From: Clavibacter sp. VKM Ac-2873
GTDB taxonomy: Bacteria; Actinomycetota; Actinomycetes; Actinomycetales; Microbacteriaceae
NCBI RefSeq assembly: GCF_015351075.1
Contig: NZ_JADKRS010000001.1
Coordinates: forward strand, 248,001-312,000
Length of the DNA: 64,000 bases
Direction: 5' to 3'
Positions 42,185-51,640 of this stretch are shown here, in pieces. The notes beneath the pieces are model-generated. The model worked only from the letters and a program-made list of their open reading frames with translations. It was not told where the DNA came from and ran no database searches. The position numbers and the translations under genes were made by a program. Position 1 is the first letter of the stretch. Each line of letters starts with the position of its first letter.

Positions 42185-43840
42185 TCAGCCCTTGCTGATC
42201 GGGGCGTAGCGGAACTTGAAGGACGCGTCGAGCGTCACGCCCTTCACGTCCTTGCCGGCCACCGCGACCTGCGAGCCCTGGAGCAGGGGCAGGGTCGGCA
42301 GGTCGGCGGCGACGTCGTCCTGGATCTGGCCGATGATCTCGGCGCGCTTCGTGGAGTCGGCCTCCGACAGCTGCTGCGTGATGAGGTCCGTCACGGTGGG
42401 GTTCTCGTAGTGGTTCTTCACGAAGGACTGCGGGGAGAAGAACGGCGTCAGGTAGTTGTCCGCGTCCGAGTAGTCCGGGAACCAGCCGAGCTGGTACGCC
42501 GGGTACTCGTCGTTGACGCGGGCCTTGCTGTACTGGTCCCAGATCGTGGACTGCAGGTTGACCTGGAACAGGCCGGTCGCCTCGAGCTGCTGCTTGATGA
42601 GCGCGTACTCGTCGTCCGAGCCGGCGCCGTAGTGGTCCGGGTTGAACTGGAGCTGCAGCGCGACGGGCGTCTGCACGCCGGCGTCGGAGAGGGCCTTCGC
42701 GGCCTTGTCCGCGTCCGGCCCGCCGTTCCCGTCGCCGTAGAGGCCCTTGAGCGCCTCGTTGGCGCCGGAGAGGCCGTCGGCCACGTAGGAGTAGAGCGGC
42801 GTGTAGGTGCCGTTGTAGACCTGGGTCGACAGCTCCTCGCGGTCGACGAGGTCGGCGGCCGCCTTCCGCACCGCGAGGGCCTTGGCCGCGTCGGCCTGAC
42901 CCGTCGTCGTGCCGAAGGGCTGGGTGTTGAGGTTGAACGTGATGTAGCGGATCTCGCCGCCGGGGCCGTCGATGACCTGGACCGAGTCGTCCTTCTTGAG
43001 GTCCGCGATGTCGGTCGCGCCGAGGGAGCGGCCCGCGACGTCGATCTCGCCGTTCTGCACGGCGAGCTTCATCGTGGTCTCGTCCGCGTAGTAGCGCGCG
43101 GTCACGCCGCCGTTCGCGGCCTTCGGAAGGACGCCCTGGTAGTCGGCGTTCGGCGCGTAGGCGACGAGCTGGTTGAGCTGGAAGTCGGTGATCACGTACT
43201 GGCCCGCGAAGGCGTTCGCCGAGACGATGTCGGCCGGGTCGGCGAGCTTGTCGGCCGGGAAGACCTCCTCGTCGACGATGGGGCCGGCGGGGCTGGAGAG
43301 CACCTGCTCGAACGTCTGGTCGTTCGCGGTCTTCAGCGTGAAGACGACGGTGGTGTCGTCGGGCGCCGCGACCGACTCGACGTTGGCGAGGAGCGACGAC
43401 GGGCCGTTGCCGTTGTCGGCGCCGTTGGCCGCGATGGTCGCGATGCGGTCGAACGTGAACTTGACGTCGCTCGCGGTGAGCGCGTGGCCGTTCGCGAACT
43501 TCAGGTCGGGCTTGAGCTTCACGGTGAAGTCGTTCGGCGACGTGTACTCGCCGGAGACGGCGAGGTCGGGCTCGACGTCCGGGCTGCCGTACGGGCTGTT
43601 GAACAGGAACGGGTAGACCTGGTTCTGCACCGCGAACGAGCCGTTGTCGTAGGAGCCGGCCGGGTCGAGCGAGATGACCTTGTCGGTCGTGCCGACGACG
43701 ATGGACCCGCCGCCGGACGCGCCGTCCTCGGCGAGCGGGTCGCCGGATCCGCCGGAGCAGCCGGCGAGGACGAGGGCCGCGGCGGAGAATCCGGCTGCGG
43801 CGAGCAGGACGCGTGAGCGCCGGGGGAATGCGGACGTCAT
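42185..43840 (-). CDS. ABC transporter substrate-binding lipoprotein (family 5, peptide type)
   Basis: A 551-residue SBP_bac_5 protein that captures peptides or similar ligands outside the membrane. The signal peptide has a basic start (MTSAFPRRSR), a hydrophobic core and the lipobox LVLAGC, so it should be anchored through Cys28. Family blocks include FTVKLKPDLKFANGHALTAS and ATRYY-type strands. ATG 43840 follows GAAAGAGG. It is the first gene of the transporter operon; an AT-rich patch near 43910-43925 is the likely promoter. The ligand is not known. Confidence 0.94.
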   Translation of the reverse strand: MTSAFPRRSRVLLAAAGFSAAALVLAGCSGGSGDPLAEDGASGGGSIVVGTTDKVISLDPAGSYDNGSFAVQNQVYPFLFNSPYGSPDVEPDLAVSGEYTSPNDFTVKLKPDLKFANGHALTASDVKFTFDRIATIAANGADNGNGPSSLLANVESVAAPDDTTVVFTLKTANDQTFEQVLSSPAGPIVDEEVFPADKLADPADIVSANAFAGQYVITDFQLNQLVAYAPNADYQGVLPKAANGGVTARYYADETTMKLAVQNGEIDVAGRSLGATDIADLKKDDSVQVIDGPGGEIRYITFNLNTQPFGTTTGQADAAKALAVRKAAADLVDREELSTQVYNGTYTPLYSYVADGLSGANEALKGLYGDGNGGPDADKAAKALSDAGVQTPVALQLQFNPDHYGAGSDDEYALIKQQLEATGLFQVNLQSTIWDQYSKARVNDEYPAYQLGWFPDYSDADNYLTPFFSPQSFVKNHYENPTVTDLITQQLSEADSTKRAEIIGQIQDDVAADLPTLPLLQGSQVAVAGKDVKGVTLDASFKFRYAPISKG

Positions 43841-44042
43841 GTTCCGAGTGCCTCTTTCATGAAGGGGATTCGCGCCCGCGCATCGACGACGACACGGACG
43901 CTGTGCTGTGAATGATTTCTAACACACGGGAAACAGCAGCCCGGACCCCGGGGACGCGCGGAGGCGCTTCTTCACACGAATGAAACATGGGCACCGCGCG
44001 ATGTCCGGGCCCGTGTCGCGCACCGCGCGGAGGGCGCCGGCG

Positions 44043-45935
44043 TCATTCGCGGAGCGCTCGGCGCTCGGCCTCGACCTGCATGAGCTCGCGCTGGATCTCC
44101 TGGTAGCGCTCGCGTTCGTGGGTCGCGTCCGTACGCTGCAGGCGCCCGATGAGGTCGGCCTTGCGGCGCAGCAGGTCGCGCCCGACCAGCTCCGCCGTGA
44201 CGCCCTTCACGTACACGGCGAGCTTGTCGGCGTCGCCGCGGTTCGGCAGCGGCGCGACGCCGAGCTGCTTGACGAGCGTCGCGAACGACTCCGGCACCTC
44301 GAGGGCGACGCGCGACAGCCAGTCGGCGCCGCCGAGCGCCTCCATGCTCGCGATCACGCCGTCCCGCACCACGGCGAGGCTCTCGTTGACGAAGGCGACC
44401 TGGGCGGCGCGCATCACGAGGTCGTTCCCGACGAGCTCGGGGTGCTGCAGCATCGCCATGAGGGCATCGCGCTCGAGGCGCGTCGCGAGGTCGGTCGGCA
44501 GGTCCATGAGCGACATGGAGCGGGACGCGTCGAGGGCGCCGTCGTCGTCCGGGCCGTGCCCGCCCTGCGCGTGGCGGCCCTGCGGCGAACCGCCCGAGCG
44601 GTCGGCGCCGTCGGCGGGCATGCTGCGGCCGGCGGTCTGGACGGCGCGGCCGACCTCGGTGAGGTCCATGCCGAGCCATCCCGCGAGCTCGCGCGCGTAG
44701 CCGGGGCGCAGCGACGGGTCGCGGATGTCCGCGACCACGGGCGCGGCGGCGCGCAGCGCGGCGACCCGGCCCTCGACGGTGTCGAGGTCGTGGTCCGCGA
44801 GGATCTGCTTGATCGCGAACTCGAACATGGGCTTCTTGCCCTGGATCATGCGGCGCACCGCGTCGTCGCCGCGCGTGAGGCGGAGGTCGCACGGATCGAG
44901 CCCCTCGGGCCCGACGGCCACGTACGTCTGCGCGGCGAAGCGGCGCTCCTCGGAGAACGCGCGCATGGCGGCCTTCTGCCCGGCCGCGTCGGGATCGAAC
45001 GTGAAGACGACCTCGCCGAGGCCGCTGTCGTCGCCGAGCACGCGGCGGAGGACCTTGATGTGGTCGACGCCGAACGACGTGCCGCACGTGGCGACGGCCG
45101 TGGTGACGCCCGCCAGGTGGCACGCCATGACGTCGGTGTAGCCCTCGACCACGACCACCTGGCGGCCGCGGCTCACGTCGCGCTTCGCGAGGTCGAGCCC
45201 GTAGAGCACGGAGCTCTTGTGGTACACGGGCGTCTCCGGGGTGTTGAGGTACTTGGGACCCTTGTCGTCCTCGCGGAGGCGGCGCGCGCCGAAGCCGACG
45301 GTGGCCCCGGTGAGGTCGCGGATCGGCCACACCAGGCGTCCGCGGAACCGGTCGTAGGCGCCGCGGTCGCCCTGGCTGAGGAGCCCGGCGGTGACGAGCT
45401 CGGCCTCCGTGTAGCCCTTCGCCTTCAGGTGCGAGGACAGCGCGTCCCAGCTCTGCGGCGCGAAGCCCACGCCGAAGCGCTGCGCCGCGCCCTGGTCGAA
45501 GCCGCGCTCCCCGAGGAAGGTGCGGCCGATCTCAGCCTCCTCGGATCCGAGCTGCTCGACGAAGAACTCCGCGGCCGCCTCGTTCGCCCCGAGGAGCCGG
45601 GAGCGGTTGCCCTGGTCGGTGGCGGCCTGGCCGTCCTCGTAGTGCAGCTGGTAGCCGATGCGCTGCGCCATGCGCTCGACGGCCTCGGCGAAGGCCACGT
45701 GGTCCATGCGCTGCAGGAACGTGTAGACGTCGCCGCCCTCGCCGCAGCCGAAGCAGTGGTAGAAGCCGACCTGCGACCGCACGTGGAAGCTCGGCGTGCG
45801 CTCGTCGTGGAAGGGGCAGAGGCCCTTCAGGGATCCGACGCCGGCGGACTTGAGGGTGACGTACTCCCCCACCACGTCGCCCAGGTTGACCCGGGAGCGG
45901 ACCTCGTCGATGTCGCTCTTGCGGATCAGGGCCAT
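44043..45935 (-). CDS. dnaG: DNA primase
   Basis: DnaG makes RNA primers at the replication fork. The 630-residue protein has the N-terminal zinc finger (CPFH then CFGCGEGGD, Cys/His ligands at about residues 40-65), the TOPRIM core with VVVVEGYTDVMA and FDPDAAGQKAA, and a C-terminal helicase-binding region joined by a Gly/Ser/Asp-rich linker near residues 425-460. It is downstream of dgt with 62 bp between. The 202 bp after it hold the binding-protein promoter. Confidence 0.97.
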   Translation of the reverse strand: MALIRKSDIDEVRSRVNLGDVVGEYVTLKSAGVGSLKGLCPFHDERTPSFHVRSQVGFYHCFGCGEGGDVYTFLQRMDHVAFAEAVERMAQRIGYQLHYEDGQAATDQGNRSRLLGANEAAAEFFVEQLGSEEAEIGRTFLGERGFDQGAAQRFGVGFAPQSWDALSSHLKAKGYTEAELVTAGLLSQGDRGAYDRFRGRLVWPIRDLTGATVGFGARRLREDDKGPKYLNTPETPVYHKSSVLYGLDLAKRDVSRGRQVVVVEGYTDVMACHLAGVTTAVATCGTSFGVDHIKVLRRVLGDDSGLGEVVFTFDPDAAGQKAAMRAFSEERRFAAQTYVAVGPEGLDPCDLRLTRGDDAVRRMIQGKKPMFEFAIKQILADHDLDTVEGRVAALRAAAPVVADIRDPSLRPGYARELAGWLGMDLTEVGRAVQTAGRSMPADGADRSGGSPQGRHAQGGHGPDDDGALDASRSMSLMDLPTDLATRLERDALMAMLQHPELVGNDLVMRAAQVAFVNESLAVVRDGVIASMEALGGADWLSRVALEVPESFATLVKQLGVAPLPNRGDADKLAVYVKGVTAELVGRDLLRRKADLIGRLQRTDATHERERYQEIQRELMQVEAERRALRE

Positions 45936-45997
45936 TGGCTCATCCTACGGCCGGCGTCGCCGGCGCCCCCGGGGCCCCGGACCGTGCCGCACGGGCG

Positions 45998-47272
45998 TCA
46001 GAAGACGGGTCTGGCGCACAGGCGCTCGTACCAGGAGATGGCCGACTGGTCGGTGAGGCTGGCGACCTGGTCGACGATGACCCGCTTGCGCGCATGGTCG
46101 TCGGCGGCCTCTCGCCAGTCGCCCGCGAAGCCCGGGTCGAGCTCGTCGGCCCCGCGCGCGTGCAGCGCGTCGGCGAGGCCCGCCAGCACCTCGCGCTGGC
46201 GCGCGTAGATGGGCTGGCGCGTGTTCTTCGACATGACGAACGCGGCGACGATGCCCTTGAGCACGGCGATCTCCGCCTGGATGGCGCGGGGCACGACGAC
46301 GTGCGCGCCGAAGCGGATGAGGCTGCGGTCGGTGTGCGTGGCCCGCGTGAGCTGCGTCGCGGCGCCCGCGAACCGGCCGATGAGCTGGCTGGTGAGGTCC
46401 TTGAGCGCCGCCTGGGCACCGCGGCCGCCGTCGTACTCGTCGACCCAGACGTCGAGGGAGTCGAGGCGGTCGAACGCCTGGATGAGCTCCTCGTGCGAGT
46501 GCGCCCCGCCGATCCACGCGACCATCGAGTCGACGAGCTCCTCGTGGTCGACGCGGGCGCCGAGCGCGCGGACGTCGACGTAGCCGCCCACGATGGCGTC
46601 CTCGAAGTCGTGCACGGAGTACGCGATGTCGTCGCTGAGGTCCATGACCTCGGCCTCGATGCAGCGGCGGCCCGTGGGCGCGCCCTCGCGCAGCCACGCG
46701 AACGCGGCCACGTCGTCGTCGTAGAACCCGAACTTGCCGCGGCCCGACGGGTCGGGCACGGACTGGGAGCTCGGCCACGGGTACTTGCAGCTCGCGTCGA
46801 GGCTGGCGCGCGTGAGGTTGAGCCCGTACGGCCGTCCCTCCGGGCCGATGACCTTGGGCTCGAGCCGGGTGAGCAGGCGCAGCGTCTGCGCGTTGCCCTC
46901 GAAGCCGCCGATGTCGGACGCCCAGTCGTTGAGGGCCCGCTCGCCGTTGTGGCCGAAGGGCGGGTGGCCGATGTCGTGCGCGAGGCACGCGGTGTCGACC
47001 ACGTCGGGATCCAGGTCGAGGCTCGAGGCGAGCTCCCGGCCGACCTGCGCCACCTCGAGGGAGTGGGTGAGGCGGTTGCGCGCGAAGTCGAGCCCGGCCA
47101 TGGGGCTGAGCACCTGCGTCTTGGCCGCCAGGCGGCGGAGCGCGCTGGAGTGCAGGAGCCGGGCGCGGTCGCGCGCGAAGTCGCTGCGGCGGGAGGAGTG
47201 CTGCTCGGGATACCAGCGCTCGGCGTCGGTCTCGCTGTACGTGGACCTCGTCGTCGTGCCCTCAGCCGCCAC
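45998..47272 (-). CDS. dgt: Deoxyguanosinetriphosphate triphosphohydrolase-like protein
   Basis: A 424-residue HD-domain enzyme that hydrolyses dNTPs to nucleosides and triphosphate, probably balancing dNTP pools. The metal site is in NRLTHSLEVAQVGRELA and CLAHDIGHPPFGHNGE, with the later Asp in MDLSDDIAYSVHDFEDA. GTG 47272 lies inside the end of dusB (11-bp overlap), implying coupling. Its position before dnaG is conserved in actinobacteria. Confidence 0.95.
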   Translation of the reverse strand: MAAEGTTTRSTYSETDAERWYPEQHSSRRSDFARDRARLLHSSALRRLAAKTQVLSPMAGLDFARNRLTHSLEVAQVGRELASSLDLDPDVVDTACLAHDIGHPPFGHNGERALNDWASDIGGFEGNAQTLRLLTRLEPKVIGPEGRPYGLNLTRASLDASCKYPWPSSQSVPDPSGRGKFGFYDDDVAAFAWLREGAPTGRRCIEAEVMDLSDDIAYSVHDFEDAIVGGYVDVRALGARVDHEELVDSMVAWIGGAHSHEELIQAFDRLDSLDVWVDEYDGGRGAQAALKDLTSQLIGRFAGAATQLTRATHTDRSLIRFGAHVVVPRAIQAEIAVLKGIVAAFVMSKNTRQPIYARQREVLAGLADALHARGADELDPGFAGDWREAADDHARKRVIVDQVASLTDQSAISWYERLCARPVF

Positions 47273-48488
47273 TGTTGTGGATCTCCCCGTCCGCGATGTC
47301 CATCGCATCCTGTGCGTCGATGTCGCGGCTCTCGAGCCAGCGGTCCGGCAGCGCCGTGCGCTTCATGCTGCCCTGGCGGCCGCGCGCGCCCTCCGCGCCC
47401 GCGCCCGGGTAAGGCTGGTCGCGGTCGAGCGTGGCGAGCAGGCCGTCGATCTCCTCCAGCGAGGACGCCGAGGCGAGCGCGGCGCGCAGGTCGCCGCCCA
47501 CGGGGTAGCCCTTGAAGTACCAGGCGACGTGCTTGCGCGCGTCGCGGCAGCCGCGCTCCTCGCTCTCGAAGAACTCCGCGAGGAGCTCGACGTGGCGGCG
47601 GAAGGTGTCGGCGACCTGGCCCTGCGACGGGTGCGCCCGGGGCGTGTCCGACGGGTCGAGCCCGGCGGCGCGCGCGTGGAAGGCGGCGGCCAGGTCGCCG
47701 AAGAGCCAGGGGCGGCCGAGGCAGCCGCGGCCGACGACCACGCCGTCCGCCCCGGTCTCGTCCATCATCCGGATGGCGTCCTCCGCGGCCCAGATGTCGC
47801 CGTTGCCGAGGACGGGCACGCTGGCGATGGCCTGCTTGAGCTTCGCGATGGCCGACCAGTCGGCGTGGCCGCTGTAGTAGTCGCTCGCCGTGCGCGCGTG
47901 CAGCGCGATGGACGCGACGCCCGCGCCCTCGGCGGCGCGGCCGGCCTCGAGGTAGGTGAGGTGGTCGGCGTCGATGCCCTTGCGCATCTTGACCGTGAGC
48001 GGGATGTCGCCCGCGGCCTTCACCGCGCCCTCGACGATGTCGGTGAAGAGCCCCAGCTTCCAGGGCAGCGCGGCTCCCCCGCCCTTGCGCGTGACCTTCG
48101 GGACGGGGCAGCCGAAGTTCAGGTCGATGTGGTCGGCGCGGTCCTCGGCGACGAGCATGGTGACGGCCTCGCGCACGGTCTTCGGATCGACCCCGTAGAG
48201 CTGGATGGAGCGCACCTTCTCCGACGGGTGGTGCGTGATGAGCCGCATCGACTCGGGCGTGCGCTCGACGAGGGCGCGGCTCGTGATCATCTCGCTGACG
48301 TAGAGGCCGGCGCCGAACTCGCGGCACAGGCGCCGGAAGGCCGTGTTGGTGATGCCGGCCATGGGCGCGAGCACCACGGGGACGTCGAGCGGGATGCCGC
48401 CGATGCGGAGGGCCGGTTCGGCGGCGGGCGCCGGGGCGTCGGGCGCGTCCGCCGCGGACGGGACAGGGGCGAGGGTCGGAGAGGACAT
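47262..48488 (-). CDS. dusB: tRNA-dihydrouridine synthase (DusB-like)
   Basis: An FMN enzyme that reduces uridines in the tRNA D loop. The 408-residue TIM barrel has VVLAPMAGITNTAFRRL, NFGCPVPKVTRKGGGAAL (catalytic Cys) and GADGVVVGRGCLGRPWLF. The N-terminal 25 residues are Ala/Pro-rich and the C-terminal 50 residues are an extension beyond E. coli DusB. It overlaps dgt by 11 bp. Confidence 0.95.
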   Translation of the reverse strand: MSSPTLAPVPSAADAPDAPAPAAEPALRIGGIPLDVPVVLAPMAGITNTAFRRLCREFGAGLYVSEMITSRALVERTPESMRLITHHPSEKVRSIQLYGVDPKTVREAVTMLVAEDRADHIDLNFGCPVPKVTRKGGGAALPWKLGLFTDIVEGAVKAAGDIPLTVKMRKGIDADHLTYLEAGRAAEGAGVASIALHARTASDYYSGHADWSAIAKLKQAIASVPVLGNGDIWAAEDAIRMMDETGADGVVVGRGCLGRPWLFGDLAAAFHARAAGLDPSDTPRAHPSQGQVADTFRRHVELLAEFFESEERGCRDARKHVAWYFKGYPVGGDLRAALASASSLEEIDGLLATLDRDQPYPGAGAEGARGRQGSMKRTALPDRWLESRDIDAQDAMDIADGEIHNSGG

Positions 48489-48580
48489 GACGGCTCGATT
48501 CTCCCAGACGGGACGGCGGGCGGCGGACGCGGGGCGCGATCCCCGGGGATGTCAGGCGACGGATGCCTGGGGAGGGCCGG

Positions 48581-48787
48581 TCAGATGGCCTGTCCGGCGT
48601 CGATCGCGTCGCGGACGCGGGCGAGGTCGGCGGCGGGGGACGCGTCGTCCGCGGTCGCCGTGTCCGCCGGGGCGGCCCCGGGCACGAGGCAGGCGTCGCC
48701 CTCGCAGGCGGCCGCATCCGCGGCACCGAGCATGGTGAAGGGACTCGCGGCGACGGGCAGCGCGCCGGTGGCGGGCACGGCGCTCAT
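48581..48787 (-). CDS. Small protein with CEGDAC motif, coupled to the FrnE-like gene
   Basis: A 68-residue Ala-rich protein of unknown function. The N-terminal third is mildly hydrophobic, the only two cysteines form C-x4-C in CEGDACLVPG, and the C-terminus is a short acidic helix (LARVRDAIDAGQAI). ATG 48787 overlaps the stop of the thiol-disulfide oxidoreductase gene (ATGA), so the two are translationally coupled. The paired Cys next to a CPWC protein suggests a redox partner or substrate, but that is inference. Confidence 0.7.
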   Translation of the reverse strand: MSAVPATGALPVAASPFTMLGAADAAACEGDACLVPGAAPADTATADDASPAADLARVRDAIDAGQAI

Positions 48788-49509
48788 CGGGTCGCCTCCT
48801 CGCCCGCGACGACGCGGACCGTGTCGCCGTCGCGCGCGGCGAGGGCCTCGCCGAGCGCCGAGGCGAACACCGTCGGGTCCTGCGCGCCGGAGATGCCGAA
48901 GCGCTCGTCGATCACGAAGAAGGGCACGCCCTGGATCCCGTAGGCCACGGCCTGCGCCTGGTCGGCGCGCACGTCGTCGAGGTGCCGGTGCGACTCGAGC
49001 GCCTCGCGCACCTCGTCGCCGTCGAGGCCCACCTCGACCGCGAGGTCGACGAGGTCGGGCACCCGGCCCACGTGGCGGCCCTCGGTGAAGTAGGCCTTCA
49101 GCAGCCGCTCCACCATGTCGAGCTGCACGCCGCGCACGCGCGCCAGGTGCAGCAGCTCGTGCGCGAGGACCGTGTTGGTGTGCTGCAGCGCGTCGTAGTC
49201 GTAGGCGAGGCCCTCGGCGGCGGCGAGCCGGGTCATGTCCTCGAGCATCGTCGCGACGCGGTCGGCCGGGATGCCCTTGTGGCCCGCGAGGAAGTCGACC
49301 TCGGTGCCCTGGAAGTCGACCGGGGTGTCGGGGGCGAGCTCGAAGGACCGGTAGGTGACCTCGATCTCCGGGGCACCGGGGGTGCGGGCCTGGAAGTCGC
49401 GGGCGCCGCGCTCGAACCGCCGCTTGCCCACGTAGCACCACGGGCAGGCGATGTCCGACCAGACGTCGACGCGGATGGCGGGCAGGGCGGGGGCGGTGGA
49501 GTCGGTCAC
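48784..49509 (-). CDS. DsbA-family thiol oxidoreductase (FrnE-like)
   Basis: A 241-residue thioredoxin-fold protein with an inserted helical domain, like FrnE and 2-hydroxychromene-2-carboxylate isomerases. The redox motif Cys22-Pro-Trp-Cys25 is in WSDIACPWCYVGKRRF, and the cis-Pro loop is IQGVPFFVIDERFGISGAQD. It has no signal peptide, so it is cytosolic. GTG 49509 is the start; a longer upstream frame lies opposite ybaK. The small CEGDAC gene is coupled downstream. Confidence 0.92.
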   Translation of the reverse strand: MTDSTAPALPAIRVDVWSDIACPWCYVGKRRFERGARDFQARTPGAPEIEVTYRSFELAPDTPVDFQGTEVDFLAGHKGIPADRVATMLEDMTRLAAAEGLAYDYDALQHTNTVLAHELLHLARVRGVQLDMVERLLKAYFTEGRHVGRVPDLVDLAVEVGLDGDEVREALESHRHLDDVRADQAQAVAYGIQGVPFFVIDERFGISGAQDPTVFASALGEALAARDGDTVRVVAGEEATR

Positions 49510-49560
49510 GGGTGGGCAACCGGTCGGGAAGGCCGGGCATTCCCGCGGTGTTGCCCGAGC

Positions 49561-50094
49561 ATGGCCGACAGCTCCCCCTCCCCCGTCCCGCCCGCATCCG
49601 ACGAGCCCGCGGCCCGCGGCCGCGACCGGGTGCTCGCCCACGCCGCGCGACTCGGCCTCCCCGTCGAGGTCGTCGACCGACCGGACGCCGGATCCCTCGA
49701 GGAGGCCGCGCGCGGGCTCGGGATCCCGCCATCGCACCTCGTGAAGTCCCTCGTGGTGAAGCGGCACGACGGCGCGCTGCTGATCGCGCTCGTGCCGGGC
49801 GACCGGCAGATCAGCTGGGCGAAGCTGCGTGCCATCGTGGGCGTCAACAAGCTCTCGATGCCCGCGCCCGAGGTCGCGCTCGAGGCGACGGGGTACGCGC
49901 GCGGCACCATCACGCCGCTCGGCGCAGACGGCGACCTGCCCGTCTACGCGGACGAGCGGATCGCCGGGCGGCGCATCGGCATGGGCGGCGGCGAGCACGG
50001 CGTCTCGGCGCTCGTGGACGCGGATGCTCTCGTGGCCGCGCTCGGCGCCACCGTCGGCGACATCACGGACGAACTGACGATCCGCCGCCCCTGA
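49561..50094 (+). CDS. YbaK/EbsC-type aminoacyl-tRNA deacylase
   Basis: A 177-residue YbaK/ProX-fold protein that hydrolyses mischarged tRNAs such as Cys-tRNA(Pro). The family Lys-Ser pattern is in SHLVKSLVVKRHDGALLIAL and the conserved region GTITPLGADGDLPVYAD follows, with IGMGGGEHGVSA at the end. A Pro/Ser-rich 20-residue leader precedes the fold. It is divergent from the FrnE-like gene with 51 bp between start codons. Confidence 0.9.
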   Translation: MADSSPSPVPPASDEPAARGRDRVLAHAARLGLPVEVVDRPDAGSLEEAARGLGIPPSHLVKSLVVKRHDGALLIALVPGDRQISWAKLRAIVGVNKLSMPAPEVALEATGYARGTITPLGADGDLPVYADERIAGRRIGMGGGEHGVSALVDADALVAALGATVGDITDELTIRRP

Positions 50095-50143
50095 CCCGCG
50101 CGAGGCGGGCCGGGACGGCGGATCGGCCGGGCGGCGGAGGTGC

Positions 50144-51529
50144 TCAGGCGCCGATGAGCTGCCCGGCCAGGTACCCCATGAGCTCGTCGAGCGGGATGCG
50201 CTCCTGCGCCATGGTGTCGCGCTCGCGCACCGTGACCGCCTGGTCGTCGAGCGTGTCGAAGTCGATCGTCACGCAGAACGGCGTGCCGATCTCGTCCTGG
50301 CGGCGGTAGCGGCGGCCGATGGCGCCCGCGTCGTCGAACTCGATGTTCCAGACCTTGCGCAGCTCGGCCGCGAGCTCCCGGGCCACCGGCGACAGCTTCT
50401 CGTTGCGGGACAGCGGCAGCACGGCGACCTTCACGGGCGCGAGCCGGCGGTCGAGGCGGAGGACAGTGCGCTTGTCGACGCCGCCCTTCGCGTTGGGCGC
50501 CTCGTCCTCGTGGTACGCGTCGACGAGGAACGCCATCATCGACCGGGTGAGGCCGGCCGCGGGCTCGATGACGTACGGGATCCAGCGCTCGTTCTTCGTC
50601 TGGTCGAAGTACGAGAGGTCCTGGCCGGACGCCTCGGAGTGCGTGCGCAGGTCGTAGTCGGTGCGGTTCGCGATGCCCTCGAGCTCGCCCCACGCGCCGC
50701 CGGCGAAGCCGAAGCGGTACTCGATGTCGACCGTGCGGGTCGAGTAGTGCGAGAGCTTCTCCTGCGGGTGCTCGAAGAGGCGGAGGTTCTCGGGGTCGAT
50801 GCCGAGGTCGGTGTACCAGGCGTAGCGGGCGTCGATCCAGTACTGGTGCCACTCGGCGTCCGTGCCGGGCTCGACGAAGAACTCCATCTCCATCTGCTCG
50901 AACTCGCGCGTGCGGAAGATCCAGTTCTGCGGCGTGATCTCGTTGCGGAAGCTCTTGCCGATCTGGCCGATCCCGAACGGCGGCTTCTGGCGCGCGGCGC
51001 TCAGGACGTTCGCGAAGTTGACGAAGATGCCCTGCGCGGTCTCGGGGCGGAGGTAGTGCAGGCCCTCCTGGTTGTCGACCGGGCCGAGGAACGTCTTGAG
51101 GAGCCCGGAGAAGTTCTGCGGCTCGGTCCAGGATCCGGGCTGGCCGGTGTCGGGGTCCTTTACGTCCGCGAGGCCGTTCACGGGCGGGTGCCCGTGCTTC
51201 GCCTCGTACGCCTCGAGGAGGTGGTCGGCCCGGTAGCGCTTGTGCGTGTGCAGGGACTCCACCAGCGGGTCGCTGAAGACCTCGACGTGCCCGGAGGCCT
51301 CCCACACGCGGCGGGGCAGGATCACCGAGGAGTCGAGGCCGACGACGTCGTCGCGGCCGTTGACCATGGTCTGCCACCACTGGCGCTTGATGTTCTCCTT
51401 GAGCGCCACGCCGAGCGGCCCGTAGTCCCACGCGGAGCGGGAGCCGCCGTAGATCTCACCCGCCTGGAAGACGAACCCGCGCCGCTTGGCGAGGTTGATG
51501 ACGGGGTCGAGACGCGAGGGGGTTGCCAC
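50144..51529 (-). CDS. glyS: Glycyl-tRNA synthetase (dimeric class II type)
   Basis: A 461-residue alpha2-type synthetase that charges tRNA-Gly. Class II motif 2 is in [20 protein letters not shown], motif 3 in [14 protein letters not shown], and the N-terminal [20 protein letters not shown] is a GlyS mark; the anticodon-binding domain occupies the last 110 residues. GTG 51529 has the ribosome-binding site TAGGAG. TAGACT (51621-51626, minus) could be the -10, giving a leader of about 80 nt with a GCCGGC hairpin. Confidence 0.97.
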   Translation of the reverse strand: MATPSRLDPVINLAKRRGFVFQAGEIYGGSRSAWDYGPLGVALKENIKRQWWQTMVNGRDDVVGLDSSVILPRRVWEASGHVEVFSDPLVESLHTHKRYRADHLLEAYEAKHGHPPVNGLADVKDPDTGQPGSWTEPQNFSGLLKTFLGPVDNQEGLHYLRPETAQGIFVNFANVLSAARQKPPFGIGQIGKSFRNEITPQNWIFRTREFEQMEMEFFVEPGTDAEWHQYWIDARYAWYTDLGIDPENLRLFEHPQEKLSHYSTRTVDIEYRFGFAGGAWGELEGIANRTDYDLRTHSEASGQDLSYFDQTKNERWIPYVIEPAAGLTRSMMAFLVDAYHEDEAPNAKGGVDKRTVLRLDRRLAPVKVAVLPLSRNEKLSPVARELAAELRKVWNIEFDDAGAIGRRYRRQDEIGTPFCVTIDFDTLDDQAVTVRERDTMAQERIPLDELMGYLAGQLIGA

Positions 51530-51640
51530 GTTTGCTCCTAGGTGGGGCCGGACTGGGTGCCCGGTCGGCGGACGGCGACCGGCCGGCGGGATGCCGGCGT
51601 CGCCGGGAAAGGCGGCCCCCAGTCTACGGGCGCGGCTCGC

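Noticed and set aside
41348-43816. An 822-residue plus-strand frame rich in Glu, Val and Arg
   Set aside because: It is antisense to the DppB-like and binding-protein genes, which have clear family motifs and a signal peptide.
51530-51640. A T-box leader before glyS
   Set aside because: The 110-bp region has short GC hairpins but no T-box sequence (TGGNACCGCG-type) or specifier loop that I could find.
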